49,281 bases of DNA from an uncultured Eubacteriales bacterium (GCA_949296115.1 CASFNR010000008.1:1-49281), one strand, 5' to 3'. Positions 31,701 to 42,811 are shown, counted from the stretch's first letter. Program-made: numbers and translations. Notes: generated from the sequence alone by a model not told the origin.

Positions 31701-32237
31701 ATCACCCAGGAAGGCAATTCCATTCAGGTTCTGGAAACCTGGGGAGATTCGGCAGACAACACCTTCGAGGAATCCACCTATACCTTCCGGGATGACGGTT
31801 CCCTGGAATCCATTGTGATTTCCATTGTAGGTTCCGATGGAAGCCGGGTTACCAGAGAAGAAGTGACCGTTTATGACACCTCCAAGGCGGAAATTGACCA
31901 GCTGATCAACAGCATCGATGTGGACAGCCCCCCGGCTTTCTCCTATGCTGAGGAAGAGGCCTCCCTGGCTGCCCGGACCATCACCACCACCGGTTTCGTG
32001 AATACCACCGCTTCTCCGGTGGAGACGGTGCGGCAGGCCATCGACCGGGCCAAGAAGGAATGCACCCTTCCCTACTGGGACGAAACCAACTATGTGGAGG
32101 GCAGCTACAACATGATTGAGGCCTTCTATGACCCCACAACCGATCTGTGGAAGGTGGAATTCACCTTCTCCCAGGGCGGCGTGTATCAGGCCGTCTACAT
32201 GGGCTCTGACGGCATCACCACCATGATTGTGGAATAA
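28791..32237 (+). CDS. BlaR1-like M56 metallopeptidase with a very large duplicated extracellular region
   Basis: 1148 residues. The N-terminal part (1-330) is the M56 membrane zinc protease: several membrane helices, His210-Glu211-x-x-His214 in HERTHLKTGD and the third ligand region DIEMACDERVV; a helix at about 305-325 leads outside. Instead of a penicillin-binding domain, about 800 extracytoplasmic residues follow. They appear duplicated: a YWIEE...W-type Ig-like unit (about 395-495) followed by a lipoprotein-like beta domain, then a second set from about 765 (YWLEQMVEGQW, DWTDSYGSLEPGFYRL) with another such domain (SYHLFVTDWLTDI). A DxDGDGE Ca-binding-like motif occurs near residue 882. 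The ligand is unknown; it likely signals to the adjacent repressor. Confidence 0.88.
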   Translation: METVFEHVLNASWQGAILIAVVLVLRLLLRGAPRKYVCLLWLLAGIRLLLPIDISSEFSLQPNISAQRVPVQVVQTQTTQNRSPATQGLFLEEERDSQVLENTPASRPDRTPDRTSAPAASTANSVQEPAAPDLAEIASFVWAAVAIGFGVYSFAAYFLLRFRLREAVRVGRGIWESSRVRTPFILGYLSPRIYLPTQLTPGNRHYILAHERTHLKTGDHWFKLLAFIALAIHWFNPLVWVAYILLCKDIEMACDERVVQSMSLEDRKHYSAALLACSAGRAHLTAFPVAFGEVSVKQRILRVLNYRKPSFWISLLAIIALVFVGVCFLTSPPEETPLPEGTTSTAETASSEDTALETQGAVSQEIPYDLSDFLPDESSEDPNGFGIQLAAYSKTATSATVYLSTSDRDQGANYLTDDSYWIEEKTESGWEALPELHAPDWSAATYNLGWDGFREQTVDWSERYGPLYGGPFRLCKTVTVAGQEYTYSSQFFVYENDPVTEAEELALRQRIAEVVGEVTGRETFHVLQVVTDTAGETESTVEAMKNGSDFLAISEYSGTQFSGMSYNGTDYTLFGDYWIESSNNTFLEQPDDWAYTYTEGTIRVSLPDTLPAATDQSFSCQLDSSGYRQYITFSLDEAGKLTQIHLDRFFYSGYPTQNLTWATGDVDILDTDAQTIDAAIAEKAAQSSEMTFEEIEQMYREEEFHQDFSLGAGSFLWRMSDWYFRTGGENATSTGMRVTYSDAGAGSSGSLTTQGAYWLEQMVEGQWISVPALADPEADSKVLFSNPGGMTAVSLDFDWTDSYGSLEPGFYRLAQTVVLSSGGEELTKTVYTKFRVYAENAMELLSQCRNAITDLLNQDSYHLFVTDWLTDISDRDGDGEIDSDAHYYTTEIWKSGDNYLDEKYYIYYGDGSLMGHQGILLRNGSAYSLEWSAESVTSPLSGVTENGYADPSTFQIWTYSMDIYDSLLYEITQEGNSIQVLETWGDSADNTFEESTYTFRDDGSLESIVISIVGSDGSRVTREEVTVYDTSKAEIDQLINSIDVDSPPAFSYAEEEASLAARTITTTGFVNTTASPVETVRQAIDRAKKECTLPYWDETNYVEGSYNMIEAFYDPTTDLWKVEFTFSQGGVYQAVYMGSDGITTMIVE

Positions 32238-32252
32238 TCCCAGAATCACAAC

Positions 32253-32287
32253 TGCCCCGGACAGGGTTTCCTGTCCGGGGCATTTCT
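32253..32287. terminator. Terminator between the BlaR1-like gene and pyrG
   Basis: 13-bp stem TGCCCCGGACAGG/CCTGTCCGGGGCA with loop GTTT, then TTTCTCC; it also lies downstream of convergent pyrG. Confidence 0.9.
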
Positions 32288-32329
32288 CCTGTGGGGCAGT
32301 CAGCCCCTCCCTTTTTCTTCACAATGGGT

Positions 32330-33946
<1,617 letters not shown>

Positions 33947-35764
33947 TTATTCCACCGTAACGGATTTTGCCAGATTCTTGGGCTTATCAATGTCGCAGCC
34001 GTTTTCCTTCGCCACATGATAGGCAAGCAGCTGCAAAGGGATAATCTCCACGCAGGCACTCAGCAGGGTATCCACCCGGGGCACATAGAGCATATCGTCC
34101 GCCACGGACAGGACGGTCTGGTTGCCCCGCTCCGCCACCGCCAGAACCTCCGCCCCCCGGGCTTTGACCTCCACGATGTTGCTCAGGGTTTTCTCCATCA
34201 CTGCCGGATTGCAGCACAGGGCGACCACCGGCTGCCCCTCATGGATCAGGGCAATGGTTCCGTGCTTCAGCTCCCCTGCGGCGTAGGACTCGGCGTGGAT
34301 GTAGGAAATCTCCTTCATCTTCAGCGCCCCTTCCAAGGCCACGGCATAGTCCGTATTGCGGCCAATAAAGAACAGGGAATCCGCCTTATGATATTTCTTT
34401 GCCAGTTTGGGAATCCGGGGATTCATATCCAGCGCCTGCTGCATCCGCCTGGGAAGGCTCCTTAGTTCGCCCACCAGCCTGTGATACTGGTTCGCCTCCA
34501 AAGTGCCACGGAGCTTCCCGGCATACAGGGCAAACAGATACAGCACCAGCAGCTGGGTGGTATAGCCCTTGGTGGTGGCCACCGCAATTTCCGGCCCCGC
34601 CCAGGTGTAGAGCGTATGGTCCGCCAGCTTTGCGATGGTACTCCCCACCACATTCACAATTGCCAGAATCTTCGCTCCCCTGCTGCGGCACTCCTTCATG
34701 GCGGCAATGGTGTCCGCCGTTTCCCCGGACTGGGAGAGCACAATCAGCAGCGTATGCGCATCCACCAGCGGGTCGGAATAGCGAAGCTCGCTGGCCAGTT
34801 CCAGCTGGACCGGAATCCGGCACAGCTTCTCAATGGTATATTTTCCCGCACATCCGGCATAATATGCCGATCCGCAGGCTGTAATCATAATTTTATTTAT
34901 CTGGTGAAAGTCCAAATCCAGGTCCTCCAGCACCACTTCCCCGGACTGGATTCGCGGCGTCAATGTAGCCTTGGCTGCCCGGGGCTGCTCCATGATCTCC
35001 TTGAGCATAAAGTGCTCATACCCGCCTTTTTCCGCTGCCTGGATGTCCCAGGTAATCCGGCTGATGGGTTTGGGAATCTCCCGCCCTGCGCAGTCGTATA
35101 CCTGAACCCCCTCCGGTGTCAGTTCCGCGAATTCCCCGTCCTCCAGGTAAATCACGTTCCGGGTGTAGGCAACCATGGCGGTGACATCCGAGGCAAAGTA
35201 GGTCTCCCCAATGCCCAAGCCCACAATCAGAGGGCTTGCCTCCCGCATTACGAAAATCCGTCCGGGCTCATTGGCACAGACGATGCCCAAAGCATAGGAG
35301 CCTCGGAGGCGGTTGGCCGCCTTCATCACCGCCTGCTTGAAGTCCCCTCCATAGTACATCTCCACCAGGTGGACAATCACCTCGGTATCGGTTTCGCTCT
35401 CAAAGCGATACCCCTTCTGGGTCAGTTCCCGGCGCAGCTCCACATAATTCTCTATGATGCCATTGTGGACCACGGCAAACCGGCCGTCATTGCTGGTATG
35501 GGGGTGGGCATTGGTATCCGTGGGGGCGCCATGGGTGGCCCAGCGGGTGTGTCCGATTCCCGTGGTTCCCGGAATGCCCTGTCCGTCCCCCGTTTTTTCG
35601 CACAGATTGGCAATTCTTCCGGTGACCTTGCGGATGTGGATGGTGTTTCCCTCCACCACCGCAATTCCCGCAGAGTCATAGCCCCGGTATTCCAGCTTTT
35701 TCAGCCCCTCCAGCAGAAGCGGCGCAGCATTCTGGCTTCCTGTATAGCCCACGATTCCACACAT
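33947..35764 (-). CDS. glmS: Glutamine--fructose-6-phosphate aminotransferase (isomerizing)
   Basis: 605 residues. MCGIVGYTGSQNAAPLLLEGLKKLEYRGYDSAGIAV begins with the Ntn nucleophile Cys2; the two SIS sugar-isomerase domains follow, with SQSGETADT and the C-terminal LAKSVTVE. It makes glucosamine-6-phosphate from fructose-6-phosphate and glutamine, the entry to peptidoglycan precursors. AGGAGG precedes the start. No glmS ribozyme core is seen in the 171-nt region upstream. It is followed by pyrG. Confidence 0.97.
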   Translation of the reverse strand: MCGIVGYTGSQNAAPLLLEGLKKLEYRGYDSAGIAVVEGNTIHIRKVTGRIANLCEKTGDGQGIPGTTGIGHTRWATHGAPTDTNAHPHTSNDGRFAVVHNGIIENYVELRRELTQKGYRFESETDTEVIVHLVEMYYGGDFKQAVMKAANRLRGSYALGIVCANEPGRIFVMREASPLIVGLGIGETYFASDVTAMVAYTRNVIYLEDGEFAELTPEGVQVYDCAGREIPKPISRITWDIQAAEKGGYEHFMLKEIMEQPRAAKATLTPRIQSGEVVLEDLDLDFHQINKIMITACGSAYYAGCAGKYTIEKLCRIPVQLELASELRYSDPLVDAHTLLIVLSQSGETADTIAAMKECRSRGAKILAIVNVVGSTIAKLADHTLYTWAGPEIAVATTKGYTTQLLVLYLFALYAGKLRGTLEANQYHRLVGELRSLPRRMQQALDMNPRIPKLAKKYHKADSLFFIGRNTDYAVALEGALKMKEISYIHAESYAAGELKHGTIALIHEGQPVVALCCNPAVMEKTLSNIVEVKARGAEVLAVAERGNQTVLSVADDMLYVPRVDTLLSACVEIIPLQLLAYHVAKENGCDIDKPKNLAKSVTVE

Positions 35765-35786
35765 AGGTTACCTCCTAGTTCCGGTC

Positions 35787-35838
35787 TTTCCTGCAAAATC
35801 AGGAAAATTATATGGATAAATACAAAGAAAAAGTTCAA
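35787..35838 (-). promoter_or_regulatory. glmS upstream region with -10 and hairpin
   Basis: TATAAT (35812-35807) on the minus strand has no good -35 at 17 nt (TTGAAC lies 20 nt away). A 7-bp hairpin TTTCCTG-N6-CAGGAAA overlaps the expected start of transcription. Confidence 0.35.
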
Positions 35839-35867
35839 AAAGATAAATTCAACCGTAAAAAGGCATC

Positions 35868-35920
35868 AAAAAAATGCACCCCCGGAAGCAGCGGCCCTTG
35901 GCCGCCGCTCCCTCAGATGC
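35868..35920 (-). terminator. Terminator after guaA
   Basis: GATGC-type outer pairs and an inner AGCGGC/GCCGCT stem on the minus strand end in GGTGC followed by a run of seven T. Confidence 0.75.
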
Positions 35921-35935
35921 CAGTATTTCGTTCTT

Positions 35936-37465
35936 TTACTCCCACTCAACCGTCGCCGGGGGTTTGCTGGTGATGTCATAAACCACGCGGCTGACACCGG
36001 GAACCTCATTGGTAATCCGGCTGCTGGAACGCTCCAGCACCTCGAAAGGCAGCCGGGTCCATTCCGCAGTCATAAAGTCGTCCGTGGTCACCGCCCGCAG
36101 CGCAATGGTCCGACCGTAGGTCCGGGCGTCGCCCATGACGCCCACACTCCGCACATCGGTCAGCACGGCAAAGTACTGGTTGGAGACAGCGCCTGCCTTC
36201 TCCAGCTCCTCCCGGAAAATGGCGTCTGCGTCCCGCAGCAGCTCCAGTTTCTCCCAGGTGATCTCACCGATAATCCGAACCGCCAGGCCGGGACCGGGGA
36301 AGGGCTGCCGCCAGACCAGCTCGTGGGGAATTCCCAGCTGAGTACCCACTTCCCGGACTTCATCCTTGAACAGATCCCGCAGAGGCTCCAGGATCTCGTC
36401 AAAGTCAATCACATCCGGCAGGCCGCCCACATTGTGGTGGCTCTTGATGGTGGAGGCATCCCCCGCACCGCTCTCGATTACGTCGGGGTAGATGGTACCC
36501 TGGACCAGCACGTTGACCTTGCCGATCTTCTTGGCTTCCTCTTCAAATACCCGGATGAACTCTTCGCCGATGATCTTGCGCTTGCGCTCCGGTTCGGTGA
36601 CACCGGCAAGCTTGGTCAGGAACCGTTCCTGGGCGTTGACCCGGATCAGATTCATGTCGAACTGTCCCCGGAAGGTCTGCTCCACAAAGTCCCCTTCGTT
36701 CTTCCGAAGCAGGCCGTGGTCCACAAACACACAGGTCAGGTTCTTGCCGATGGCCTTGTGCAGCAGCACCGCCGCCACAGAGGAATCCACACCGCCGGAC
36801 AGGGCCAGCAGGACCTTCTTCCCGGCCAGGGTCTCCTTGTACCGGGCGATGGACTGCTCCACGAAGCCCTCCATCTTCCACTCGCCCTTGCAGCCGCAGA
36901 CGTCGAACAGGAAGTTGCGGAGCATCTGCTTGCCGTACTGGGTGTGGGTAACCTCCGGGTGGAACTGCACCGCATAAAGCTTCCGGCTCTCGTCGCACAT
37001 GGCTGCGCAGGGGCATTTGTCCGTATAGGCAATGGTCTGGAATTGGGCCGGTGTTTCCGCAATGTAGTCGGTATGGCTCATCCAGCAAATGCTGGTCTCC
37101 GGGACATCCCGCCAGAAGCCATCGGGGCGGGTATTTACCACAGTTTTGCCGTACTCGCTGGAATTTTCCGCACTGGCCACCCGGCCGCCTGCCATGTAGG
37201 CCATCAGCTGAGCGCCATAGCAGATTCCCAGAATGGGAATTCCCAGGTCCAGCACCTTGGGGTCATAGTGGGGAGATTTCTCATCGTAGACGCTGTTTGG
37301 GCCGCCGGTGAAAATAATGCCCCGATATCCTTCTGCCTGAATGGCTTCCGGTGTTATTTTATTATAAGGCTTGATTTCCGCATAGACATGCTGCTCCCGG
37401 ACACGGCGGGCAATCAGCTGATTGTACTGTCCGCCAAAGTCCAGAACGAGAATTTTCTCTTCCAT
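35936..37465 (-). CDS. guaA: GMP synthase (glutamine-hydrolyzing)
   Basis: 509 residues. N-terminal class I amidotransferase with [32 protein letters not shown] (catalytic Cys) and [13 protein letters not shown]; then the ATP-pyrophosphatase loop [21 protein letters not shown], and the C-terminal dimer domain ending in [13 protein letters not shown]. It converts XMP to GMP. The ATG at 37465 has AAGGAGG 7 nt upstream, preferred to an upstream start inside the purB stop region. It follows purB by 14 nt. Confidence 0.97.
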   Translation of the reverse strand: MEEKILVLDFGGQYNQLIARRVREQHVYAEIKPYNKITPEAIQAEGYRGIIFTGGPNSVYDEKSPHYDPKVLDLGIPILGICYGAQLMAYMAGGRVASAENSSEYGKTVVNTRPDGFWRDVPETSICWMSHTDYIAETPAQFQTIAYTDKCPCAAMCDESRKLYAVQFHPEVTHTQYGKQMLRNFLFDVCGCKGEWKMEGFVEQSIARYKETLAGKKVLLALSGGVDSSVAAVLLHKAIGKNLTCVFVDHGLLRKNEGDFVEQTFRGQFDMNLIRVNAQERFLTKLAGVTEPERKRKIIGEEFIRVFEEEAKKIGKVNVLVQGTIYPDVIESGAGDASTIKSHHNVGGLPDVIDFDEILEPLRDLFKDEVREVGTQLGIPHELVWRQPFPGPGLAVRIIGEITWEKLELLRDADAIFREELEKAGAVSNQYFAVLTDVRSVGVMGDARTYGRTIALRAVTTDDFMTAEWTRLPFEVLERSSSRITNEVPGVSRVVYDITSKPPATVEWE

Positions 37466-37479
37466 GCCGTTCCTCCTTG

Positions 37480-38895
37480 TCACAGATCAATCTGGGCAGT
37501 TTCGCCGGACACGCCGGAAAGCACCGGCGCCAGCTTCTCCAGGTAGCGGGTGACCTGCTCCGGGCAGCGGCCGATATAGAGCATCGGGTCCAGCACCGCT
37601 TCCATCTCCGCCTTGGTCATTCCGAACTCCGGATGGGTCGCCAGGTCCGCCAGCAGGTCCCAGCCCTCTCCGGCCTTCATTTTTGCCGTGGCATCCATGG
37701 AGCATTCCCGGATGATTTCGTGAATCTGCTGCCGGTCGCCGCCCCGCTTTACCGCCTCCATCATCAGGTTTTCCGTGGCAATGAAGGGAAGATACTCCCG
37801 CACCGTCTTTTCCACGATCTTCTCATTCACATGGAGGCCGTCGGTCACATTCTGGGCCAGACGCAGAATGGCATCGGCGCAGAGGAAGCCCTCCGGCATG
37901 GAAATCCGGCGGTTGGCGGAATCGTCCAGGGTCCGCTCCAGCCACTGGGTAGAAGCGGTCATGGGGGCGTTCATGGCATCCGCCATCAAATACCGGGCCA
38001 GAGAACAGATGCGCTCAGAGCGCATGGGGTTGCGCTTGTAGGCCATGGCGGAAGAGCCGATCTGGTTCTTCTCAAAGGGCTCCTCCACCTGCCGGTCGTG
38101 CTGGAGCAGCCGGATGTCATTGGCCATCCGGTAGCAGCTCTGGGCAATGGAGGATAGGCAGTTCAGAATCCGGCTGTCCACTTTCCGGGGATAGGTCTGG
38201 CCGCATACATCAAAGCACTGGGTAAAGCCAAACTCCCCGCTGATGCGGCGATTCATCTCGTCAATTTTCGCCGTGTCCCCGTCAAACAGGTCCATAAAGC
38301 TGGCCTCTGTACCGGTGGTGCCCCGGCAGCCCAGGAATTTCATGTTGGCAATGACAAAGTTCAGCTCTTCCAGATCGGCAGCCAGGTCCTGAAGCCACAG
38401 GGTGGCCCGCTTGCCTACGGTCACCAGCTGGGCAGGCTGATAATGGGTATAGCCCAGGGTGGGCACCGCCTTATAAGCATCCGCAAACTTCACCAGGTTG
38501 GCCATCACCTTTTTCAGCTGCTCCCGGAGATACTCCAGTCCCTGACGGTAGATGACAAGGTCAGCGTTATCCGTCACATAGCAGCTGGTAGCGCCCAGAT
38601 GAATGATTCCTGCCGCAGAGGGGGCCGCTTTGCCATAGGTATAGACGTGGGCCATGACGTCATGGCGCACTTCCTTTTCCCGGGCGGCAGCACACTCGTA
38701 GTCAATGTCTGTCACATGGGCTTCCAGCTCCGCCACCTGCTCCGCCGTCACCGGCAGCCCCAGCTCATGCTCCGCCCGTGCCAGGGCAATCCAGAGCTTT
38801 CGCCAGGTCTGAATCCGGGTGTCCGCAGAAAACAGCCGGAGCATATACTCCGAAGCGTAGCGGGAACTCAAAGGGGATTCATAATGATCTTTCAT
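37480..38895 (-). CDS. purB: Adenylosuccinate lyase
   Basis: 471 residues of the fumarase/aspartase superfamily. [15 protein letters not shown], the [14 protein letters not shown] region, and the signature loop [17 protein letters not shown] are present. It releases fumarate in both the SAICAR-to-AICAR and adenylosuccinate-to-AMP steps of purine synthesis. It lies between purA and guaA with short gaps (10 and 14 nt), so it is in one operon with purC-purA-purB-guaA. The longer type with KamA-like N-terminal [14 protein letters not shown] is usual in Firmicutes. Confidence 0.96.
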   Translation of the reverse strand: MKDHYESPLSSRYASEYMLRLFSADTRIQTWRKLWIALARAEHELGLPVTAEQVAELEAHVTDIDYECAAAREKEVRHDVMAHVYTYGKAAPSAAGIIHLGATSCYVTDNADLVIYRQGLEYLREQLKKVMANLVKFADAYKAVPTLGYTHYQPAQLVTVGKRATLWLQDLAADLEELNFVIANMKFLGCRGTTGTEASFMDLFDGDTAKIDEMNRRISGEFGFTQCFDVCGQTYPRKVDSRILNCLSSIAQSCYRMANDIRLLQHDRQVEEPFEKNQIGSSAMAYKRNPMRSERICSLARYLMADAMNAPMTASTQWLERTLDDSANRRISMPEGFLCADAILRLAQNVTDGLHVNEKIVEKTVREYLPFIATENLMMEAVKRGGDRQQIHEIIRECSMDATAKMKAGEGWDLLADLATHPEFGMTKAEMEAVLDPMLYIGRCPEQVTRYLEKLAPVLSGVSGETAQIDL

Positions 38896-38905
38896 CTGTC
38901 TCTCC

Positions 38906-40180
38906 TTATCTCAAAATGATGCTGTCCCGCTCCGGGCCAACGGACACATAGCCAATGTGGCAGCCAATTTGCTGTTCCACATAGAGCACATAATCCCTGG
39001 CCGCCTGGGGCAGCTCCTCCCAGGTTCTCACGCCGGAAATATCACACTTCCAGCCTTCCTTGTATTCCAGCACAGGCTCCGCATCCGCCAGCTGCGCCGG
39101 GAACGGGAACTCATCGGTGATCTCTCCATCCAGCCGATAATGGGCGCAGACAGGAATCTGGTCCATATAGCTCAGGACATCCAGCTTGGTCAGGGCAATG
39201 TTGGTTGCACCCTGAACCTGCACCCCATAGCGGGTTGCCACAATGTCCAGCGGCCCTACCCGGCGGGGACGTCCGGTTTTGGCGCCGTATTCTGCGCCGG
39301 CCTCCCGGAGGGCATCCGCCTCCGCACCGAACATCTCGCAAGTAAAGGGGCCTTCGCCCACGCAGCTGGAATAAGCCTTCACCACACCCACGACCGCATC
39401 CAGTTTTGCCGAAGGCAGACCGGACCCCACCGGGGCATAAGCCGCAATGGCGTTGGAAGAGGTGGTATAGGGATGGATGCCGTAATCCAGGTCCCGGAGG
39501 GCCCCCAGCTGTGCCTCAAAGAGAATCTTCTTTCCCTCGTTCTGGGCCTGGCGCAGGAAAGCGCCGGTATCACAGATATAGGGTTTGATCTTTTCACAAT
39601 AGGTTTCCAGCCAGGTTTCCAGATCCGCCATGGTCACGGCGGGAGCGCCGTACACCTTGGTCAGGGTCAGATTCTTCCACTCCAGCAAGTCCCGCAGGTG
39701 CTCCCGCAGGTGCGCCGGATGCAGCAATTCCCCAGCCAGGACCGTCTTTTTCTGATATTTGTCGGAATAGAAGGGGGCAATGCCCTGCTTGGTAGAGCCA
39801 AACTTCTTATCCTTCAGCCGCGCTTCCTCCAGGCCGTCCAGATCCCGGTGCCAGGGCATCAGAAGAGAGGCCCGGTCGCTGATCTTCAGATTATCCGGGC
39901 TGAGAGGCACCCCTTTCCCAGCGACTTCCTCCATTTCCTTCCAGAGGTTTTCCGGGTCCAGTGCAACGCCGTTGCCCAGGATATTCACCACGCCCGGGCG
40001 GAAAATACCGGAGGGAAGCAGATGCAGAGCAAACTTACCATAGTCATTGATCACCGTGTGCCCCGCGTTGCCGCCGCCCTGATAACGGACCACCACATCA
40101 AAGTCCTGGGTCAGCAGGTCCACCATCCGGCCCTTGCCTTCGTCGCCCCAGTTGATGCCGACAATCGCGCAGTTCTGCAT
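38906..40180 (-). CDS. purA: Adenylosuccinate synthetase
   Basis: 424 residues. The N-terminal GTP-binding signature is IVGINWGDEGKGRMVDLLTQ (canonical GxQWGDEGKGK has Gln-Trp; here Asn-Trp), followed by VVRYQGGGNAGHTVI. GIAPFYSDKYQKKTVLAGELLHP and VGPLDIVATRYGVQVQGA are also recognisable. It joins IMP and aspartate with GTP. The ATG at 40180 is fixed by the conserved N-terminus; the frame is open 43 codons further. It is the second gene of the purine operon and is followed 10 nt later by purB. Confidence 0.95.
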   Translation of the reverse strand: MQNCAIVGINWGDEGKGRMVDLLTQDFDVVVRYQGGGNAGHTVINDYGKFALHLLPSGIFRPGVVNILGNGVALDPENLWKEMEEVAGKGVPLSPDNLKISDRASLLMPWHRDLDGLEEARLKDKKFGSTKQGIAPFYSDKYQKKTVLAGELLHPAHLREHLRDLLEWKNLTLTKVYGAPAVTMADLETWLETYCEKIKPYICDTGAFLRQAQNEGKKILFEAQLGALRDLDYGIHPYTTSSNAIAAYAPVGSGLPSAKLDAVVGVVKAYSSCVGEGPFTCEMFGAEADALREAGAEYGAKTGRPRRVGPLDIVATRYGVQVQGATNIALTKLDVLSYMDQIPVCAHYRLDGEITDEFPFPAQLADAEPVLEYKEGWKCDISGVRTWEELPQAARDYVLYVEQQIGCHIGYVSVGPERDSIILR

Positions 40181-40197
40181 AGATACTTCCTCCAAAC

Positions 40198-40911
40198 TTA
40201 CAGGTGGGTCTCCAGACGGTTCATTATCTCCGCGTAGGCTTCTTCCACACCGCCCATATCCCGGCGGAAGCGGTCCTTGTCCAGCTTCTCGCCAGTCTTG
40301 GAATCCCACAGGCGGCAGGTGTCGGGGCTGATCTCGTCGGCCAGAACGATGGTACCGTCGCTGAGGCGGCCGAACTCCAGTTTGAAGTCCACCAGCGTCA
40401 CGCCGCAGGACTTCCAGAAAGCCCGCAGGAAGTCATTGACCTGGAAGGCGTACTTCTTGATGGTCTCGATTTCAGCGGGGGTTGCCAGCTTCAGGGCCAG
40501 CGCATGATAGGTATTGATCAGGGGGTCGCCCAGATCGTCATTCTTGTAGGAGAACTCAATGGTCGGCTGTTCAAACACAACGCCCTCTTCCACGCCGTAG
40601 CGCTTGGAGAAGGAGCCGGCAGCGATGTTACGGATGATGACCTCCAGAGGGACAATGCGGACCTTCTTCACCAGGGTCTCCCGCTGGTTCAGTTCCTTGA
40701 CATAGTGGGTCGGAACGCCTGCGCTCTCCAGCTTGGCCATCAGGCGGTTGCTCATCTGGTTGTTGATGACGCCCTTGCCATGAATGGTGCCCTTCTTCAG
40801 GCCGTTGAAGGCCGTGGCATCATCCTTGTACTCCACGATCAGGAGTTCGGGATCGTCTGTTGCAAACACTTTCTTGGCCTTTCCTTCGTAGAGCTGTTGC
40901 AGCTTTTCCAT
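40198..40911 (-). CDS. purC: Phosphoribosylaminoimidazole-succinocarboxamide (SAICAR) synthase
   Basis: 237 residues. [82 protein letters not shown] and [13 protein letters not shown] are all family signatures. It condenses CAIR with aspartate using ATP. GGAGG sits 8 nt before the ATG at 40911, ruling out an upstream TTG. It leads the purC-purA-purB-guaA set, 96 nt after asnB; the gap has no clear promoter, so read-through from asnB is possible. Confidence 0.97.
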   Translation of the reverse strand: MEKLQQLYEGKAKKVFATDDPELLIVEYKDDATAFNGLKKGTIHGKGVINNQMSNRLMAKLESAGVPTHYVKELNQRETLVKKVRIVPLEVIIRNIAAGSFSKRYGVEEGVVFEQPTIEFSYKNDDLGDPLINTYHALALKLATPAEIETIKKYAFQVNDFLRAFWKSCGVTLVDFKLEFGRLSDGTIVLADEISPDTCRLWDSKTGEKLDKDRFRRDMGGVEEAYAEIMNRLETHL

Positions 40912-41007
40912 GTTGTTATCCTCCAAAAAGTATTTATTTAAAACTTGCCGCTGTCCTCCTCCCGGGTGGGGTAATGGGGTATGGGGAAAAGGACAACAAG
41001 AGTTTTA

Positions 41008-42585
41008 CTACTTTCCACTGTCACCGTAGTTGGCCAGCACACGGGCGGAGGGATCGTCCACATCGCAGCCTTCCCACGCCTTGTTAGGCATCCAGAAATC
41101 CACAATCATCTGCCCCTGGCCCGGGTAGTATTTTTCAAACAGTTCCCGGTAGAGCAGGGATTCCTTGGTAAAGGGCCGGGCATGACGGTATTGTTCCCGC
41201 TTTTGGGCAAACTCCTCGTCGGTATACTCCGTCTGGGCATAGGCTTTCAGGTGATCCACCATGGAATGGCCCACCGCATCGGAAAACGCCGCCTTCTCCC
41301 GCCACAGGATATCGTGGGGCAGATAGTCCCCCTCGAAGGCACGGCGGAGCAGGTATTTGCCCTTGCCATAGCGGTTCAGCTTCCGCTCCGGGTCCACCGC
41401 CATCACATACTTCACAAAGTCCAGGTCGCCAAAGGGAACCCGGGCTTCCAGGGAATTGACGCTGATACACCGGTCAGCCCGGAGCACATCGTACATATGC
41501 AGCTGGCGAATCCGCTTCTGGGCTTCCTCCTGGAAGGCCTGGGCGGAAGGAGCGAAATCGGTGTACTTGTACCCGAACAGCTCATCGGAAATTTCTCCCG
41601 TGAGCAGCACACGGATGTCAGTGTTTTCGTGAATGTATTTACACACCAGATACATGCCGATGCTGGCACGAATCGTGGTAATGTCAAAGGTAGCCAGCAG
41701 TTCCACCACCGGTTCCAATGCGGCCAGCACATCCTCCCGGGAGATGATGACCTCGGTGTGGTCACTGCCGATATGCTCGGCAGCCTGCCGGGCATATTTC
41801 AGGTCGATGGCATCTTCGCTCATGCCAATGGCAAATGTGCGGATTGGATTCTCGCTTTCCCGGGCCGCAATGGCGCACACCAGGGAAGAGTCCAGGCCGC
41901 CGCTGAGAAGAAATCCCACCTTGGCATCAGCGACCAGGCGCTTCTTTACCCCCGCTTCCAGTTTGGTGCGGATGTTGGCGCAGACCGTTTCCAGGTCATC
42001 CCGGCAAATTTCATCCACCGCTGCAATGTCACAGTAGGGGATGAATTTTCCATCCTGATAATAATGACCGGGAGGAAACGGCAGGATTTTCTCCACTACC
42101 CCAACCAGGTTCTTGGGCTCGCTGGCAAATACAATGGTTCCCCTGGGGTCATACCCGTAGTACAGCGGCCGAATCCCAATGGGATCCCGGGCTGCAAGGA
42201 AGGAGTCCGTCCCGGCATCGTACAGGATGCAGGCAAATTCCGCATCCAGCATGGCGAACATTCCGACGCCGTATTTTTCGTACAGGGGCAGGAGCACCTC
42301 ACAGTCCGACTGGCTGACAAAGGTGTACTCCCCTTCCAGTTCCCGTCGGAACCGCTGGAAACCGTAAATCTCGCCGTTGCACACCAGTGCGTTCCCGTGC
42401 AGGGTAAACGGCTGCATTCCCTCCGGGTGCAGCCCCATGATGGACAGCCGGTGGAATCCCAGCAGCCCCTTTCCCACCGGAAGAATCCGGGTGTCATCGG
42501 GACCTCTGGACAAGGTTCTGTCGAACCCCTTTCGGAACATTTCAGAATCGGCGACAGCGCCGCAATAACCAATGATGGAGCACAT
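41008..42585 (-). CDS. asnB: Asparagine synthase (glutamine-hydrolyzing)
   Basis: 525 residues. MCSIIGYCGAV starts with the Ntn nucleophile Cys2; RGPDDTRI and VCNGEIYGFQRFR complete the glutaminase domain, and FLLSGGLDSSLVCAIAARE is the PPi loop of the synthetase domain. It makes asparagine from aspartate, glutamine and ATP. GAAGGAGG precedes the ATG. The leader (about 170-190 nt) begins with a hexaloop hairpin like those of glnN and glnA, so expression may be tied to nitrogen status. The length is close to the shorter bacterial/plant-like AsnB type. Confidence 0.95.
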   Translation of the reverse strand: MCSIIGYCGAVADSEMFRKGFDRTLSRGPDDTRILPVGKGLLGFHRLSIMGLHPEGMQPFTLHGNALVCNGEIYGFQRFRRELEGEYTFVSQSDCEVLLPLYEKYGVGMFAMLDAEFACILYDAGTDSFLAARDPIGIRPLYYGYDPRGTIVFASEPKNLVGVVEKILPFPPGHYYQDGKFIPYCDIAAVDEICRDDLETVCANIRTKLEAGVKKRLVADAKVGFLLSGGLDSSLVCAIAARESENPIRTFAIGMSEDAIDLKYARQAAEHIGSDHTEVIISREDVLAALEPVVELLATFDITTIRASIGMYLVCKYIHENTDIRVLLTGEISDELFGYKYTDFAPSAQAFQEEAQKRIRQLHMYDVLRADRCISVNSLEARVPFGDLDFVKYVMAVDPERKLNRYGKGKYLLRRAFEGDYLPHDILWREKAAFSDAVGHSMVDHLKAYAQTEYTDEEFAQKREQYRHARPFTKESLLYRELFEKYYPGQGQMIVDFWMPNKAWEGCDVDDPSARVLANYGDSGK

Positions 42586-42740
42586 GGTGCATCCTCCTTC
42601 AGCCCATCCGGTTCTGAAACAAATTTCAAAGCCGGAATCGTTCTCTCCACTCCCCAGGAGCAGAGGATTCTCCACGGACCAGCCGCAGCAGGAGCCATAT
42701 TGGTATGAAACGTATCCGTCAGGGCGAAGGCGTGGTGAGA

Positions 42741-42811
42741 GCGCCGCTTTGCACGCCTTACGCATTCTACCTTGCTCCGGATATTATATCAAATCCCAAT
42801 AGGCAAAACAA
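42741..42811 (-). promoter_or_regulatory. asnB promoter region with an ANTAR-type hexaloop hairpin
   Basis: Minus strand: TTGATA (42792-42787) and TAGAAT (42769-42764) are 17 nt apart; TAGAATGCGT is shared with the glnN promoter. An alternative TTGTTT/TATAAT pair (42811-42806 and 42788-42783, 17 nt) overlaps it upstream. The RNA would begin near the hairpin GUGC-AAAGCG-GCGC (42754-42741), whose loop has A1 and G4. No T-run terminator was found after it, though an 8-bp stem AAGGCGTG/CACGCCTT encloses it. Confidence 0.6.

Noticed and set aside
35765-35935. glmS ribozyme upstream of glmS
   Set aside because: The conserved ribozyme core was not found; the region is a guaA terminator plus an AT-rich promoter area.
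34481-37546. A frame of about 1000 codons antisense to glmS and guaA
   Set aside because: It crosses two conserved genes and a terminator and has no recognisable domain.
40912-41007. Purine riboswitch or PurR box before purC
   Set aside because: No conserved riboswitch core or clear paired PurBox could be read in the 96-nt gap.
42586-42780. T-box riboswitch in the asnB leader
   Set aside because: There is no T-box core sequence and no antiterminator bulge; the hexaloop hairpin explains the 5' end better.
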